Shown: piece by piece, positions 23,899 through 37,552 of the stretch
Layout: each line of letters opens with the position of its first letter
Position numbering within the stretch: the stretch's first letter is position 1
Assembly (NCBI GenBank): GCA_030533445.1
Contig: CM060080.1
Location: 22,273,377-22,337,376 of the forward strand
Direction: 5' to 3'
DNA length: 64,000 bases
Source of the DNA: Cyprinodon diabolis
Taxonomy: Eukaryota; Chordata; Actinopteri; Cyprinodontiformes; Cyprinodontidae
The notes under the pieces: generated by a model
Told to the model about the DNA's origin: nothing
The model's input: the letters and a program-made list of their open reading frames with translations, nothing else
The model's database searches: none
Made by a program: the position numbers and the translations under genes

Positions 23899-23980
23899 AG
23901 GATGCAGAGCCAGGACTGCTGGTATTGGACCCCAGTGGCTGTTGCTGTCACACCTTGGATCGTCTCAGACAGCAGATGAA
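23899..23980 (-). CDS. slc4a11: slc4a11 exon (short, HLLSETIQG)
   Basis: Short internal exon of 82 bp, found by phase and homology rather than length. Minus-strand acceptor CCTGCAG is followed by TT, which completes a valine codon with the final G of the upstream exon. Then come 26 codons beginning [13 protein letters not shown] and ending QYQQSWLCI, then CT before a GTAAGC donor. Human SLC4A11 has a near-identical segment at this point. Intron phases 1 (5') and 2 (3') match both neighbours exactly, which supports the boundaries independently of similarity. It lies between a 28.2-kb upstream and a 4.6-kb downstream intron. Confidence 0.93.
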
Positions 23981-26900
23981 CTGCAGGACAGATGTTAAAC
24001 AGATGTTAGCGTAAGATAACTTCACATTCAGGAAGACTCCACCTCTTTATTTTTGGCACAAATTAATCCCCACACCCCCCCCAAAAAAACTCAAAAATAT
24101 TTATGGTAACTTTGTGTTTAGAGATAAAATATACACCTCTGATTTCATTTTATGCCAGCTTTATGAAATGAATGTTGTGGACAGGGAGGTAGTGTCTCAT
24201 CAGAAGGCTATTAATATGGCGTCTACATAGGATGTGTTTAATGAGCTTGCCGTCTGCTTCAAACGGTGACGTCTGGCTGTACTGTTTGGAAATATTAGAC
24301 CACGACAGGCTAATAAGGATGTCCATCCAACCTTAGGGAACACCAGCATTCATTTAAAATCGATAAAAGAAAAACACTTTAATATGCTGGCATATTTGCA
24401 CAGCATAAATCATTAAATAGAGCAGAGCTGAAAGCATTGTATCGCTGCCTAAAAAGAGAAATCTCTAGTATGACTTCTGTGCTAAAAATGATGAACCATT
24501 AAGTTTTGCGGGATATTCTTCAGCAAGACTGAATATACAGAGAACATCCAGCTTGTTTTGTCTTATGGCATCCTCTTGAGCTAATCAGCAATAGGGAAAT
24601 GACAGGGTGGAAATGTTTTGTATCATAAGCAGCGGGGATGATCATTTCCATATCATTCTGATTTTCTCTGCCAGTGATTTCTTTCTGTGTGTCTTTGTCT
24701 TCCTCTCCATCAGTCTTCTTTTCTCTCCCTCTGCCACGCCATTTCATCAATAAAGTATCCTCCATTCATGCCAGAAAATGATGGGCGTCACCATGACAAC
24801 AGTATCACTGTGCTTAAGGAGCAAGAGCGCCGGGGATAATAAAGAGGTGTGCGTGTGTAGCTAAAAATTAAGAAAGTAGACGAAAGGGACAAGAAGGAAA
24901 AGAAGCATGTGTACGGTGTGAAAAGGGAGAGAGAGAGGAAATAGAGAAACAAATAGAAAACGAAACATTCAGGAAAGGAGAAAAAGAGCGAGTGAACAAG
25001 GAGAGAAAAATAATGGAACAAAATCAGACAAGATGAATAGGAGAACCGGAAACATAAGGAGGGCAGAGAAATATATGAATATAGGAGATGGACTGGGATT
25101 CCATACAATTAATAGCAGTAAGCCTGACAGCCAAGTAGTAATCAAAAACCATCCAATTTCCCATTGACGTCAGGGATGAGCTGAGGGGAGAGTGGGAAAT
25201 GGAGACAGACAAACGCTAGAAGAAAAGATTAAAAGGAATAGAGAAGAGGGATTGAGGATGAAAAGAATCTAGTAAAGGTTACGGGAAAGTGGAGAAAAAA
25301 AAAACAGAATAAGAGCATCGAATGCACTTACCAAGGTCACTGGATTCTACATACCAACAAACCTTGGGCTAATGCTCCACAACAAAATGATGCAAGCAGA
25401 CATTAATAAAGTTCGCAGGGATAAAGATGTTTGTAAACTTGTTTCATTAATTATGTGTAAATTCTGCAAATCATGAAGAACACACAGATCAAAAATTAAA
25501 CCTCAACTATAAAGCTAAATAAAACAATAACTCAAACAACTAAGATTTGCTTTAACGAATTTGTCATCTGTTTGACCTCAGAGACTTACTTAATGTAGTC
25601 AGTCTCTGTAAGGGTCTTGATGAATTTGTAATTTTTGGTTTTATTTCTATTTAAAAAGGTGAAAAAAAAACAAAAAAACAAAGCATATCCCTACAACCAG
25701 TTCAGAACTATTAGTCAGCATGTTGGTCAGGTAAGTCCAGGGTGGGAGTGCCAGATAAAATGCTGTTGTTGGAAATAAACAGCACAGTTGTAAACTCTCC
25801 GGAAAACATAACAAAATTAATCCAACATCTTTGACCCAAAACGTCTAAATCCCCGAAAACCTCATGAGTCACAAAGAGATCCCTATTCATGATGCAATGA
25901 TGGGAAGGAAACTTTGCAAAGAAGGGTTCTATGGGAGAGCTTCACGGGAAAAACACAATCTATGTGAGACACCATTAAGCCTCCAATTTGACAGGTTATG
26001 TCTAAGACCACCTCCCCTGTTGAGGTTTTTTTTTTCCCAGGTTAACAAAGATGGCTTCCTTAACCCCTCTCTCAAACCAGAGTGTCTTCCTTGGCCAGAG
26101 TATGGATGTTGTTGTCCTCAAACAGGTGTTCTTTAGGCATGAGGTGTAGGTGAACAGCTGAGTAAAAAAACTCTCCTGTGTTGGGTGGGTTCAGAGGTAT
26201 TTTAGGTACTTGGCAGCAATAGAAAAAAATATTAAGGAAAAACAAAATACAAACCACCAACTGTATAAAAACAGAATACACAAACGGATAAATGTAAAAC
26301 AGAGGCTTTGATGCTCAATTGCAGTTTTTTTGCGTTGCGATATATGCGACTTGTATGTGATCTCCTGGGTAAACTGCATTCATACAGCTGAAGTGTCCGG
26401 CATGTTCAGTAGAGGACACAATGACGTCACAAGCCAGTGTGTTTCGTGTTTATGGAAGTAAACATGGATGGTAGTGCTAGGGTGCATCTAGCGATCTTTC
26501 CAAACCTTAAAACCTCAATCTTTTCCAGATGGTTAAAAAAATACTGCTCTCTGCTTCATTGTCCACCATGTTGTTTGTTTTTCTTACCACTAGCGAGACG
26601 CAGAATAGTGACCTATTTCATTTACTAATAAGGTTCAGGTCGGATAAATGCGACCTGGCCGTTCAGACACAGGTGGCATTTGAAAAGATCAGATTCGTAT
26701 CGGATCCAGGACCATATAGCCAAGTGGCTTGGGTCGGATAGGAAAAAATCGGATCGGTGTTGTTCACACTGCCATGAAAAGATCAGATCCAGGTTGCATG
26801 TGGGCAAAGAAATTGGATTTGGGTCACTTTAGGCTGCTGTGTGAACTTAGCCAGCGAGTTTCAGATAAAATCCCATCAAAAACAACTTAGCTGTTTGTTT

Positions 26901-29319
26901 ATATGTATAAACAAACCACTGCACATGGGTGAATTTTTCTAATAACATTTTAAATAAAAAAGTTGATGCTTGAGGAAAGTACAGGGTGTGTGGATTGACT
27001 GCTGGTGGGACTGTCTGATTTATTTAGTCACATAGATTTGATTTCTTCAAATCTTGTCATTGAAGTCAAGATTTCCACTTGGTTTCGTCAGTATGTGCCA
27101 TACAAACACCGCCATTTCTACACACACAAAAGATCACATATGCTTACACGCAGCATGTAAAATGTGCCAACTTCAATAGAAAATAATGAATAAATGTGAA
27201 GAAGGCAAGACTGGATGGCTGGATAGCCCACTTTGATCTCTGGGTTCTTGGTGGAAACATTGAGTTTGTTATCCATGTAATTTGGTTGGAGGGTAAAAAA
27301 AACAGATTGCTGTTTTCCCAAATCCCATAAGGTAGTAAATTATTTGTGGACGACAGTGACAAATAAGCAAAAGATGAATTCATAAACATGCTAAATCAGG
27401 CCAATAATTCAAATGTTAATTCTTTTGGTCCGTCTGCCAGTTGAACATCAAAGAAAGGAGAACATCTATAGAGATGTGCAACTACAAAATAACACAGAGA
27501 TGATCAGTGCTTCTTTAAAAAAAACCAAAAAAAAAACCTGTACACTCACCTAAAGAAACCTTTTCTATTATGATCTAAGGCTTATTACTAAAGGTGTAAG
27601 ATTCCATGCTACAGAAAAAGAACAACTTAAGCCTCAACCATTGTAAGCTCAGGCAGTAAACACATGCACACACTCATGAACACGCACAACGGAAAACGTG
27701 ATTGGCTTCTTCTGAGTGTGAGAGAAGGTGATTAAACCATAGGAGTGTTCCCCACAGAAGAAGCAAATGGAACATTGACTGTAATAGCCCATCATAGCCA
27801 ATCAGAACACACCGCCCAAAGGCTATGATGTCAAATAGTGATGAAATGGCCACTGGGACTGGGTCATTTATTTATCGGTAAGAGGATCATCACATTTAAT
27901 GGGTATGAATATAAAATATGTTTTACACTGCAGAAACAATTTTCAAAATATTTGATCAGAATCTGAGTCTTATTAGTCCGTAGTTGTGCAGTGGCAAAAA
28001 GGATGTCAGATTTCTTTTTTTTTTGCCAGTTGTTTCTTGCAATGAGGTTTATAATATGTGTCATGTTCTCTGCCTGCAGAACCCCTCATTTGATGCAACA
28101 ACAGCAGTAATTCTTATGGGGTCTCTGGTAGTGTTCTAGATCTATAATCTAAAATGGACCATTCTCTGCAAAAAGTTAAGGTCGTCTATTTCTGGATGGA
28201 GTGTGTAGAAAGCAACTTACACACAATATTTTAACCAGATTTTGACTAAACAATTCCATACATCCTGTTTCTTTCACTTCATAGTAATATGCTACTTTGA
28301 GACATTTGTGGTTGTAACGTGACAAAACGCAAAGGTTCGATTGGTACCAATTTTGTGTTTCTGTAATAAATAAAACTGAAAGTTATGGACCATCAATCTG
28401 CTTGGTGGACCTGCAACAGATTTAAGGGTCAGGTGAAGAGCCAGATTTGTGACAATGTGAAATTTTCCTGGTGTCTGTGATCATACGATGACTCAATAGG
28501 TCAACCCAGTCCTGAGTGTGGAAAAAAAACAATACACACATGGCATACTGATGGTGATTGGTAAAGAAGTGAGCCACTGATTGCAGCCTCACAGGGGCCG
28601 ATGCTGACATTTTCATCCAATTAACACAGCTTACCGTCATCAAAGAAAACGAAACTTTGAGACTTCTCTGAATGTGCAGCAGGTGGGAGGAAAAGCCAAG
28701 AGGGGGAAAAAAGAGTCAGTACAGTCACCAGTAAACAGTTTCTTAGCTTTTTAAAAACACACAAATTATATTCCAACAATAACTAACCAAAACAGACACA
28801 CAAACATGTGTTTTCTGGTTAAAAGGCACAGCATCGTATCTCTACTGAACAGAAGCCTAATTTCCTGCCCTCTTTTACTTCATGCATATTAAATATTTTT
28901 TATTTAAAAAAAAGTCCCTCAATGTGATATTGCTGGTGAGACTGAGATTTATCTGCATGATCATCTAAGGACTATTACAAAAAAAAAGGATTTTATCATT
29001 GATAGTTCTGCATTTGGATCATCCTAGGCAACCCAAATATGTCAAGAAAGTGATCAAAATGAGAGGAAAATGACACATATGGCCTTAGTTTTTCAACTGA
29101 TGCAGAGCTTCAATAAAAAGCTTTTTATTCAATGATCTGATAACCAGCAGAGAGAGAAAAAAGAAAACTACATTAATTGAAATTTCTCAAATTTTATATA
29201 AGCATATATTATTATTTAAATTTTCAAAATAACTTTTTTCCCAAATGTTATTTTAGCAAATTTATTTTTTACAGTTAATATACTTAAAATGTTTTATTTT
29301 TTTACTGCTGTTTTTTTTA
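23981..29319. other. Large slc4a11 intron, proximal segment, no gene seen
   Basis: First 5.3 kb of the 28-kb intron upstream of the exon at 23899. A lower-AT stretch at about 24430-24780 looks like possible conserved non-coding sequence. A purine-rich strand follows at 24850-25300. A probable DNA-transposon fragment lies at 26600-26850. An apparent short exon near 28634-28680 (GT donor, AG acceptor) was discarded because phases already join the flanking exons. Confidence 0.45.
26600..26850. repeat. Probable non-autonomous DNA-transposon fragment
   Basis: The sequence is rich in CGGAT/ATCCGA words (GGTCGGATAAATGCGACCTG, TCGTATCGGATCCAGGACCA) and a GTTCACACTGCCATGAAAAG motif, a composition I recognise from repeats scattered in fish DNA. 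No clear inverted ends or target duplication were found, so class is uncertain. The neighbouring 26310-26600 may belong to the same insertion. Confidence 0.35.
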
Positions 29320-29620
29320 GATAGAGTTTTAAGAATTGCATTCTTTTCAAATTGAGTTTCACAGATCACATTTTCTTTACTTCAGCACCATACAAACATT
29401 TGCTATTGATGGACAAGTTAACCAATAAAAATGTTGCTACATTCATGCAATAAGAAACAATATGAAATGATAAAATCTGAGAAAACAGTTACTCTCAGAA
29501 ATGTTTGATCATCTCATTTTATCCAAGTTGTACTGTATCTGGAAAGTGTCTTTTTTTCTAATTCACAAATGTGTTTTTTTTTTCAAATGTCTACTTACCA
29601 AAGGTGTCTTGATAAGTAGA
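29320..29620 (-). repeat. Uncharacterised dispersed repeat, copy 3
   Basis: GAATTGCATTCTTTTCAAAT, CAGATCACATTTTCTTTAC and AACCAATAAAAATGTT match the 44.6-44.8-kb copy closely and the 22.3-22.5-kb copy in reverse complement. A second block, AACAGTTACTCTC then ACAAATGTG-T-rich, follows at 29485-29620. The layout is the same as copy 2. Confidence 0.5.
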
Positions 29621-30435
29621 CATTTACTAGTAGACATTGTGGAAAATGTACTCCATACAGATGGCTCTACAACAAGGTTTAACATTAGTTCACCATGGTT
29701 AATTTTAGCTAGAAAAAAAGATGACATTAAATTTATGAAAAATACAAAGTTGTCATTTTCCACATTATGTGGTGTTAGCAGTTTCAGTTTATCCCTCTAC
29801 AGAATAAAATATAATTAGCCATTATTGTTCTATTTGTCCAAAATGAACTTGAAATAACTGGAAGCAAGACGGATGAGTAGAAAACTGGAAAACAAAAAAT
29901 ATGAACTAGCTCTATATAAATTACAAATATTAAGAAATATGTAAAACTAGCGCAAAAACAAAACAGACATAATTACATTTAATGTTAATTCCTTTTTCAA
30001 AGGGATGTTAAAATAAATAAAAACAATTAAACAGCAATGTATATATAACATATGCGTCAATAACTCCAGAAATTTTCAAAAGATCAAAATTTAAGTAGAA
30101 TATGTTTTTTTTTCCAGCCAACTGGCAGGAAGTAGATAGCAGTAGATGGAGGAGGGGGAACACTGGGATACTCTATGCTTCTAAAACTGCTGTTTTTCAT
30201 GTGTTTTCTCCCTCTTTGACCTATCATATTACTCTTATGGAGAGGACATTCAGTTAATTGTCACCTATCAATAGGTGGAAATGCTCACCTTTACATCTAA
30301 AACAGTTTTCTTTCATATTCTTTAAGCTTTAGCAAAATCATTTGTTTTAAACAAATTTTTCCATTTTTTTTTACATTACCTTTATGTTAATACAATATAG
30401 ACTTGGGGGTGTTTTCCCCATTATGTTCCTTTTTC

Positions 30436-30500
30436 ATGTACAGCAATTTGAATCGTCTTGCTGCTGCAATGTGCTGTATTAATAAACTTCCCTTGCATCT
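30436..30500 (+). repeat. LINE 3'-tail-like short repeat
   Basis: ACAGCAATTTGAATCGTCTT followed by GCTGCAATGTGCTGTATTAA and TAAACTTCCCTTGC. It is similar to 6723-6785 in order and spacing. No coding part is attached. Confidence 0.4.
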
Positions 30501-32778
30501 ATATTATTGTAATGCACTTTAGACTTGTTCAACCAAAATCACTCACACTGGTTGTACTGCTCCTTAACTTAAAAAAAAAAAAAAAAAAATCAAATTGACA
30601 CACGATTAAAGTCAATTCAGCTAGATATGCTATGTTTGTATTTCAGAGGACCATTTTACCCATACATCCCATAAAAAGGTCTCTCCAAATAGGAGGACTT
30701 ATAAAAGACTTCTATTTTTTTTTTAAACTATAACAGTAAGCGTTTTCTGTTTGAAAATAATAGCCTTCATTACTTTTTGACTTTTACAAGCAAATATGTA
30801 CAAAAATAACTTAATTGATAGAAATAATGATCTTCCTGAATTACAAGACTATCCTAAAACAATTATGAACTGAAGCAATACTAGGCATGAGGAGCTGCAT
30901 TTCCTTGAGGCAGATGGTGAACCTGTGGTTACACTGAGACAGAATACATATGTTTTTTGTATGTGACTACACCACTAATTTAATTATGCAAGTTTATCTT
31001 CTGTGCAAAGACAAATGTTTGAAATCTATTCACAGAAAAACATAGCTGCGGAGGATGGAGCTCACTTTCAGTTAGAAAAAAGAAAAAGCCATGATACATG
31101 TTTTTCAGTAAGGATGGAATTAGAATTCCCTCACATGGATACAAAGTCGGAGCTCACAGATGGACCAATAGATTTGCATGTTCTGAAATCCATACCAACA
31201 ACTTGTATGCAAAACATTATCCAAATCCAAACAAATCCCCCCCCCATAAATATTTGGTTTAAGAACTTCTGCAATGCAGCGGAGACATGTGAGGATTATC
31301 CAGAGCCAATCAGCAGTTTGTTTTTAGTTTATTCACAGCTCAGTCTGCTGGAACCTCTGATGGATTTTCATTCAATAATGAGAACAGCTTCCTTTAAAAC
31401 ATCTTATAAAAATGGCCTTTTTACAAGTCTAGCTGTGCTTCTGCACAAAAAGAAAAAAAAGAAATGCCCACCAACAGCTAGTAAAATATATGCTCCATGG
31501 ACCTGATCGGCAAAGGCACTGTGCAAGCCTCTGGTATTTAAAGACTGTTGCTTGTATCACACGTATCCCCAACTGAAAATGATTTTTGCTGGCTTTATTT
31601 CTATCACCTCACCTAGTTATTTACAAAATTCTCCGTCTGGATTTATATTACTTATAAATTAGTATGGCAAAACCCTTACAATTAATCACACTGTGAACTC
31701 AGGCCTTAATTAGTTCCTGTATGCTGCAGTGATTTCAAATTAGGACAAAGACTCCAGAAAAATATCTCTAAGAGGTTACTAACAGGAAGTATATATATTT
31801 AAGTATTTTTGAAATTTTACATACGTTAAGTATTATTCCTCAATGGGACTTAAGGTTTCCACTCAAACTCGGGTCAGTTACCCTTAAGGCATTTCAAAGT
31901 AGATATAGTTACCTTTTAAAAATAACTGTATTTACTTTAACAGATTGATATGTGTGGAACTGATTTGAATTCTACATTCTCAATCTGGGAAGGCTGCCGA
32001 TCTATCAGTCTGTGAAAAGGAGGAACGTTTAGTACAATACTTCGAGCTGATTGGGTGACGTGCCAACTAGTATCTGTCTTCCATTATACGCTTTCAGCCA
32101 ATCGCAGCTTCTTGAATGTTTTTACAACTAGTGCATTAAGCTAATAAATTAAACTTTTTCCAAATCCAAATCAGAAAAAAAGCACACACCTTTCTCATCT
32201 ACAAATGCACAAAGTGCTTGTCTTTGCTCCTTTTTTAAACAAGAAATTGTCGCTATTTTAGCTAAAACTGTGTCAATTGCAGTATCGACAGGTGAGTCCT
32301 CCAGCGTAATCATGTTTGCAATACCCCACCAAGGCCTTTCTGACTGTCATCCCATGTCCCGACCCAAATAACTGTGCTGGCATGTCATTGGTCCGACTTG
32401 CTCGATGTTATGATATGGATGTATTAGTGGGAGTGTTTCAAAATGGATTTGTTGTGAATTTGAAAACAGATCTCGTGACGATCCAGCTTGCAGTGCAAGG
32501 TTACAAAACTACTTGATTCAATAGTGAATGTCTTTTTTTTTTTTTCCTCTCCCACTCACTGAAGTTTAAAGATGCGTCTGTGATTGAGCAAGGTGTCCAA
32601 AATTCCTACGCTGAATAAGGACTTTGTAGAAATAGCGGAGTAGAGAAATTTTACATCTTGACATTTGCATCCAGTTGGCTCTATATCACACATTCACAAT
32701 ATTTAGCCTATAAAGAGCTTATCAACGTTACACTAAAACTAGACTAAAATGGGCTTTTTGAAAATTTAAACAGCTATT

Positions 32779-32945
32779 TCAATCAATTCAGTTTATTTAT
32801 ATAGCACCAATTAAAAACATGGGCCATCTTATTGAACTGAACAAAGGTAATTAAATCAAATCATAAAGAAAGGCAAAAATTATTGCATCTAAGAAAACCC
32901 AACTGATTATATTGAATCATTGACTTTGCAGAATGTGCCCCTCCT
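32779..32945. repeat. Interspersed repeat fragment (TTTATTTATATAGCACCAAT type)
   Basis: CAATTCAGTTTATTTATATA-GCACCAATT followed by ACATGGGCCATCTTATTGAA. This opening is a familiar teleost interspersed-repeat motif. Its other end and family are not resolved. Confidence 0.45.
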
Positions 32946-34461
32946 GGATTAGCATGTAGTTACAACAAAAAAGGCGGCTATTTCTCCCCTTTACAATATT
33001 TTATCCACACAATATCTTATGCACTCATGGACAAGGTAGAATTGTAAACACCCTACTCCACTGTAGTCACACCAACTATTAAACTCTTAGGTTTCTGAAG
33101 TGGAATACCCTTTATGACGTGTAAGGAGGTACAGTATTGTGCAATTCTTCTTATTTGATTATTAATATATATTAAAAATGGGATATGAGCTATACTAGGT
33201 CATAAGATAGGAAAAACAAGAAAGAAGAAAAATGATCCAACTTAGCTGATGAGCTGTACAGTCACAGTTTGCAAAAAAAAACCCCAAAAAAAAAAAACCC
33301 TATGATTCGAAAAAAGCAGTGCATGCTTATAAACTCAGGCTCAAAATCCCTAACTTAACATTTAGCAATTAGGTTCAAAGCTAGACTTGTTTCAGAAATA
33401 TCATCAGAATTTAACACCAATTTAAATTAGTTGTCTGCCCAGGCACGGGTTAAAAGTATTAAAGAAAGGAAAAAACATACTGCTTGACTTTGTAATGTCA
33501 TCTTTGGAGACGGACAACTGCAGGTTCTAGGTCTCAGACAGAGGCCGAGCTAAATTCCATACAAAGCAACCTATTCTTGTTGTTGGGATCCAATAGATAA
33601 GACAAACCTAAAGACCTAAAGTTAACAAGAAGGCAGCCTCTGTAGAGAGATTATTTGTGTAAGTGAACTGCAGGCTGTTCCTTAAAGAGGGCAGAAGCAC
33701 TTCATAATGACTGAGGTCAGAACATCAGAACAGTAATAAATTAGATGGATGACCAATTATCTTTTTTGGCAAAGGTACAATGATGTTTAAAAACTTTATA
33801 AATTTGTGGAGCAAACTTTTGAATTCAACATGATTAAAGCTTCCAGCCATGATCACAGGGGCCTCTGGATTAGCTTAGGAAAAATGGGCTGCTATTCTGA
33901 TAATAGTGTTGAGTTGTCTGACCATGTTAAACAGTTGACACTTGAATAACATTTTAAATTGAGGAAGAAGGTAGTTTTGCTCAGGTTTTGAATATAAATT
34001 GCCAAATCTCAGCCTTTGATCTGCCAGTTTTGAAGTCTCGAGTTTTTCACCAATTCTAGAAGGTCATATGGGATTAATAATCAGAGGTAAAAAAAACAAA
34101 CAGAATTAGATAGAGAACACGTAAAGAGCTGAAGAACAATTTTTGATTGTTTGGTCTAATGCTGGTCCTAGTTAAGCACACAGATCCAAGTGCAACGCTC
34201 CAAGCAGTTTAAGTTGGCTAATAAGCTATACGGCCATCAACAGCAACAACTACTCTTTCAATAAAATTCAGAAACTCCCAATTTCACCAAATGTGTTGCA
34301 GTTTGAGCATACTGACATGTGTTTGCCCAGGGACTGTGCATTTTCTTGAGAGGTTTGTTTTAGGGACATATATCACAACCTTTGCATGGATAGTGAGTTC
34401 AGGTATAGAAGTTTTTATAAGTGAGACACTAGATGATACTGGAACTTGCCATACTTTAGAG

Positions 34462-34656
34462 CTAATTTTGGTGGGGTTGTTTCTGGTCCAGTGCTAAAAG
34501 TTCAATTTTCCTGGTTTCATCTGTGGAAGAGAAGTTGTTGAGCTTTTTTCTGTGATACCTCTTGGCTCTTCTGATGGCTTTCTTCAGTACATATTGGAGT
34601 TTTTTGGTACTCTGACAATCAGATCCAAATCCAGGACAGGAAGCATACATGTACAA
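34462..34656 (-). pseudogene. Possible LINE ORF2 fragment (pre-RT region)
   Basis: The minus-strand peptide includes LQYVLKKAIRRAKRYHRKKL and NNFSSTDETRKI. A basic, Arg/Lys-rich helix of this sort lies between endonuclease and reverse transcriptase in Rex/L2-type LINEs (for example KAIRRAKRQYR...). There is no other LINE motif next to it, so this is tentative. Confidence 0.3.
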
Positions 34657-37552
34657 TGTTTTGTGCTTGATTATCCATCCAGGGTTTCTTATAAAATTTT
34701 ATTATACAAGTTAGTTTTCTATTCTAACAGAAGAGTTTACCAAAATCGCTGCAGCTATAAACACATCAAAGTTCACTTGAGAATAGAGTTCTGTCTATGG
34801 AGTCCAGAATTTAACTTCTTTAGTTTTGAGGTTTGTTTAAGTTTATCATTCCATCTCTTTCTGACAATTAAGATGGCATCATATTTCTCTGCTTTGTAAT
34901 CCGTCTCAATGTTCGTCCATTTAATTTTTAATTTTAATTTTGGCTGACCAGCTCAGGCTTTTAGCCTATATATGCAGACATGCCCTCCTGTCTTGCTTGA
35001 GTTGGCATCTCTTGAGGGCTGTTATGGAGTCAGCCTCTTTGCTCAAGCTTGGTCTCTCTGGCGGTAATGGGTGTAGTAACGCATGTGGTCTGGTGTACCG
35101 CCGTGCGAAAGAGAGCCATTAAAATTAGTGTCTGTACAACATGGCAATATTCAGCAAGGTCTGTCCAATTTTAACAGTACATGACATCTGCACACTGTTA
35201 AAGAGCAGAGAAGAATTAAGAAAAACTCAAAACTCATGAGCAGACTGAAAAACTTTCCAGCCAATGTGGGAAGCCGTTTCATAAAGAAAGTTATTTGGAA
35301 TTTGTTAAATGGTTAAAAGTAAGTGAGCTTGAGCAGGAACTCGCCTAAAATAGCTCTATTCATTGAAAAGAAAGTCTGGATTCACAATTCTACAAAAATG
35401 AATTTGAAGGGACAAACAAAAGCCTAGAAATAAAACCCGATTGGCAAAGATTTATAAATCAACCAGTTTATAAAACTTTAGAGATCTATAAAAAACAATA
35501 ATTTGATTCATACAACTGAAACATTTATAAATAATAGAAGAAATCCCCATAAAGGATTATTCATTTTAAATCTTTGTCTTTTGGAAATCGCATTATATTT
35601 TACTTGCTGAGATGCTCACAGTACACCTTTACTCAAACCTTTGCCCTCTAGTATAAAGCTTTCCAACTGACTCACTAATTTATGCAAAGGATATTTATAG
35701 CAAGGATGCAGGATAGGACAGGTTAACATTCAAATCAGTGGGTTTAAATTCTAATAGCTGGATTTTTTTCTTTCAGTGCACATTTTGTCTTTCAGCTCCT
35801 CCACAGTCCAAACAACACAAATCAATTATAGCTAGTTTTATGTGTACTTTATTTACCAATTTGTCTGTAGGATTTAAAAAATTTTTTTCTTTGAAGTTAC
35901 TTAAAATGAAGTGCTGTGAACTTGCACTATATAAATAAACTGAGTTAATTTATTAAGGAAAGAAACACCAATATGAAAATAATGAAATTTTGTTAAACAT
36001 ATTTAATCCAAAGTGTAAATGCTAAAGTATTCTAATCCCATACCCCCGTCAGATTTTCACAAATGACATCCACAAACAACTAAGTATGTTTACTCTTATT
36101 TGGAAGACCAAGAGAAAAGTAAATAACTATGTAGCAATTTATGCCCAAATAGTTTCGCAAATATTTTAGATGATGGTAAAATAAAAAGTACATAAGGTAC
36201 ATAAGTTTTATAAGCCTAAAACCATATTACTATAAAATATAGCAGAACATTTTACATTTTTTAGTATGCATTTTGGAAATTATTTTTAGTTTTCATAATT
36301 AACTAAAAAGATAATTTTTTTGCTTTATAATTTTATAATGCAAAAAAAAAAAGAGACAAAGATAATGTGCACCAAAGTGGTGAAGAGGGCAAGCAAGATA
36401 GATCGAAAGTGACAATTTCAAATAAAATCAGAGTGCAGTAATCACAGGCACGGCACAGTCATCAGTGCGTGTACCACAGAAAACTGAAGATACTTACAAA
36501 CTGCAAGAGGAAAATATAATTATACTATACATCATTAATCACCACATTGCCTATTAGTCATTCAGTAGCAATAACACTATAACATGCTCTGTATTATTCA
36601 GTCTCTAAATCATTTATGGTTTAAATATTACATTTTCAAAGATGTTATTTTTCCAAACATATAAAATTGAAATTGTTATCCATGCATTGCATCATAAGCA
36701 ATGCTGAGCATTATTCTTCAGCACAATGCGTGTTTCTTAAAATGAATCCGAACACAAAAGTGAAGCCAAAAGCACTGGCCTCCAAAAAATTAACTCATCT
36801 CTACATGTTGGAGCAGGACTAATTATCTCTCTGGGCTTTCATCTTTTTCATTTATGTGATTCTCCTTTTTGCCAGGGAACGTTATAATCTTTCCCTGTTC
36901 GCTTTATCTCACAGCTGTACAGTTTTACTTCCCAAATGAGCTGGTCTGCTCGCCAGCTGTAATACCCCACTGTGGCAAAGTGAGCAGAGATACTGCAGAA
37001 ATTAATACCTCAGAGATATGTCTTGTTGATAACATACTTGGGTGTGATATAAACTAATTCCCACAGGAACGGTCTTTGTTCTTTCCAGAGAATGTCCCCT
37101 CATCACCCTGAAAATGATGAGATTATTTGACAGTTGAACTCAGGAATCTTTCCAGATATCTGGAAGGGAATTAACTCCAAACACGACATTAATGAGCAGG
37201 ATTGCTAAAACGTGAATCAGCTACTTTATTAAATAGTTAGTATACCCAATCTTAATTTAAGATATCTGAAATCCCCAGACTCATTGGAAGAAGAGTGTTG
37301 TGATGCATAATAAAAAGGTATTCACTAATTTTATCTTTTTGCTGAATTTACTATGTAAAAACTTATTTGAATTTAACTGCCTTTGCTAATGCATCTGCCC
37401 AGCATGAAAACTCATTTGGCAGATGATTTTAACATTACATTTTTTTCCATTGGAGTAAAAATGTATTATGATTATCTAGTAAGGATGTTTTACTATGAAT
37501 GTCTGCAATGCTGTGAAAAACATACAGGACTTGGGAACATAAGGAGAACATA

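Larger units (their letters stand above)
29621..37550. other. Large slc4a11 intron, central segment, no gene seen
   Basis: Very AT-rich. It holds two short LINE-like tails (about 30436-30500 and 35905-35945), a possible repeat fragment (32779-32945) and a minus-strand LINE-like scrap (34462-34656). A 167-codon open frame at 31003-31506 has no recognisable domain. Sequence at 36770-37260, with several TAATTA/TTAAT words and a less uniform composition, is a candidate conserved non-coding stretch. No exon seen. Confidence 0.45.

Noticed and set aside
24788..25212. Serine/phenylalanine-rich minus-strand open frames
   Set aside because: Antisense of a purine-rich stretch; composition alone keeps the frames open.
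28634..28680. Possible minus-strand exon with AG and GT boundaries
   Set aside because: The exons at 52172-52400 and 23899-23980 already join in phase and match the protein order, leaving no residues for an extra exon.
31003..31506. 167-codon open frame on the plus strand
   Set aside because: No recognisable domain, contains a low-complexity lysine run from an A-rich tract, lies mid-intron, and has no splice or conservation support visible.
34940..35122. 60-codon plus-strand open frame
   Set aside because: No motif, no splice context, and surrounding sequence looks like ordinary or repeat-derived intron.
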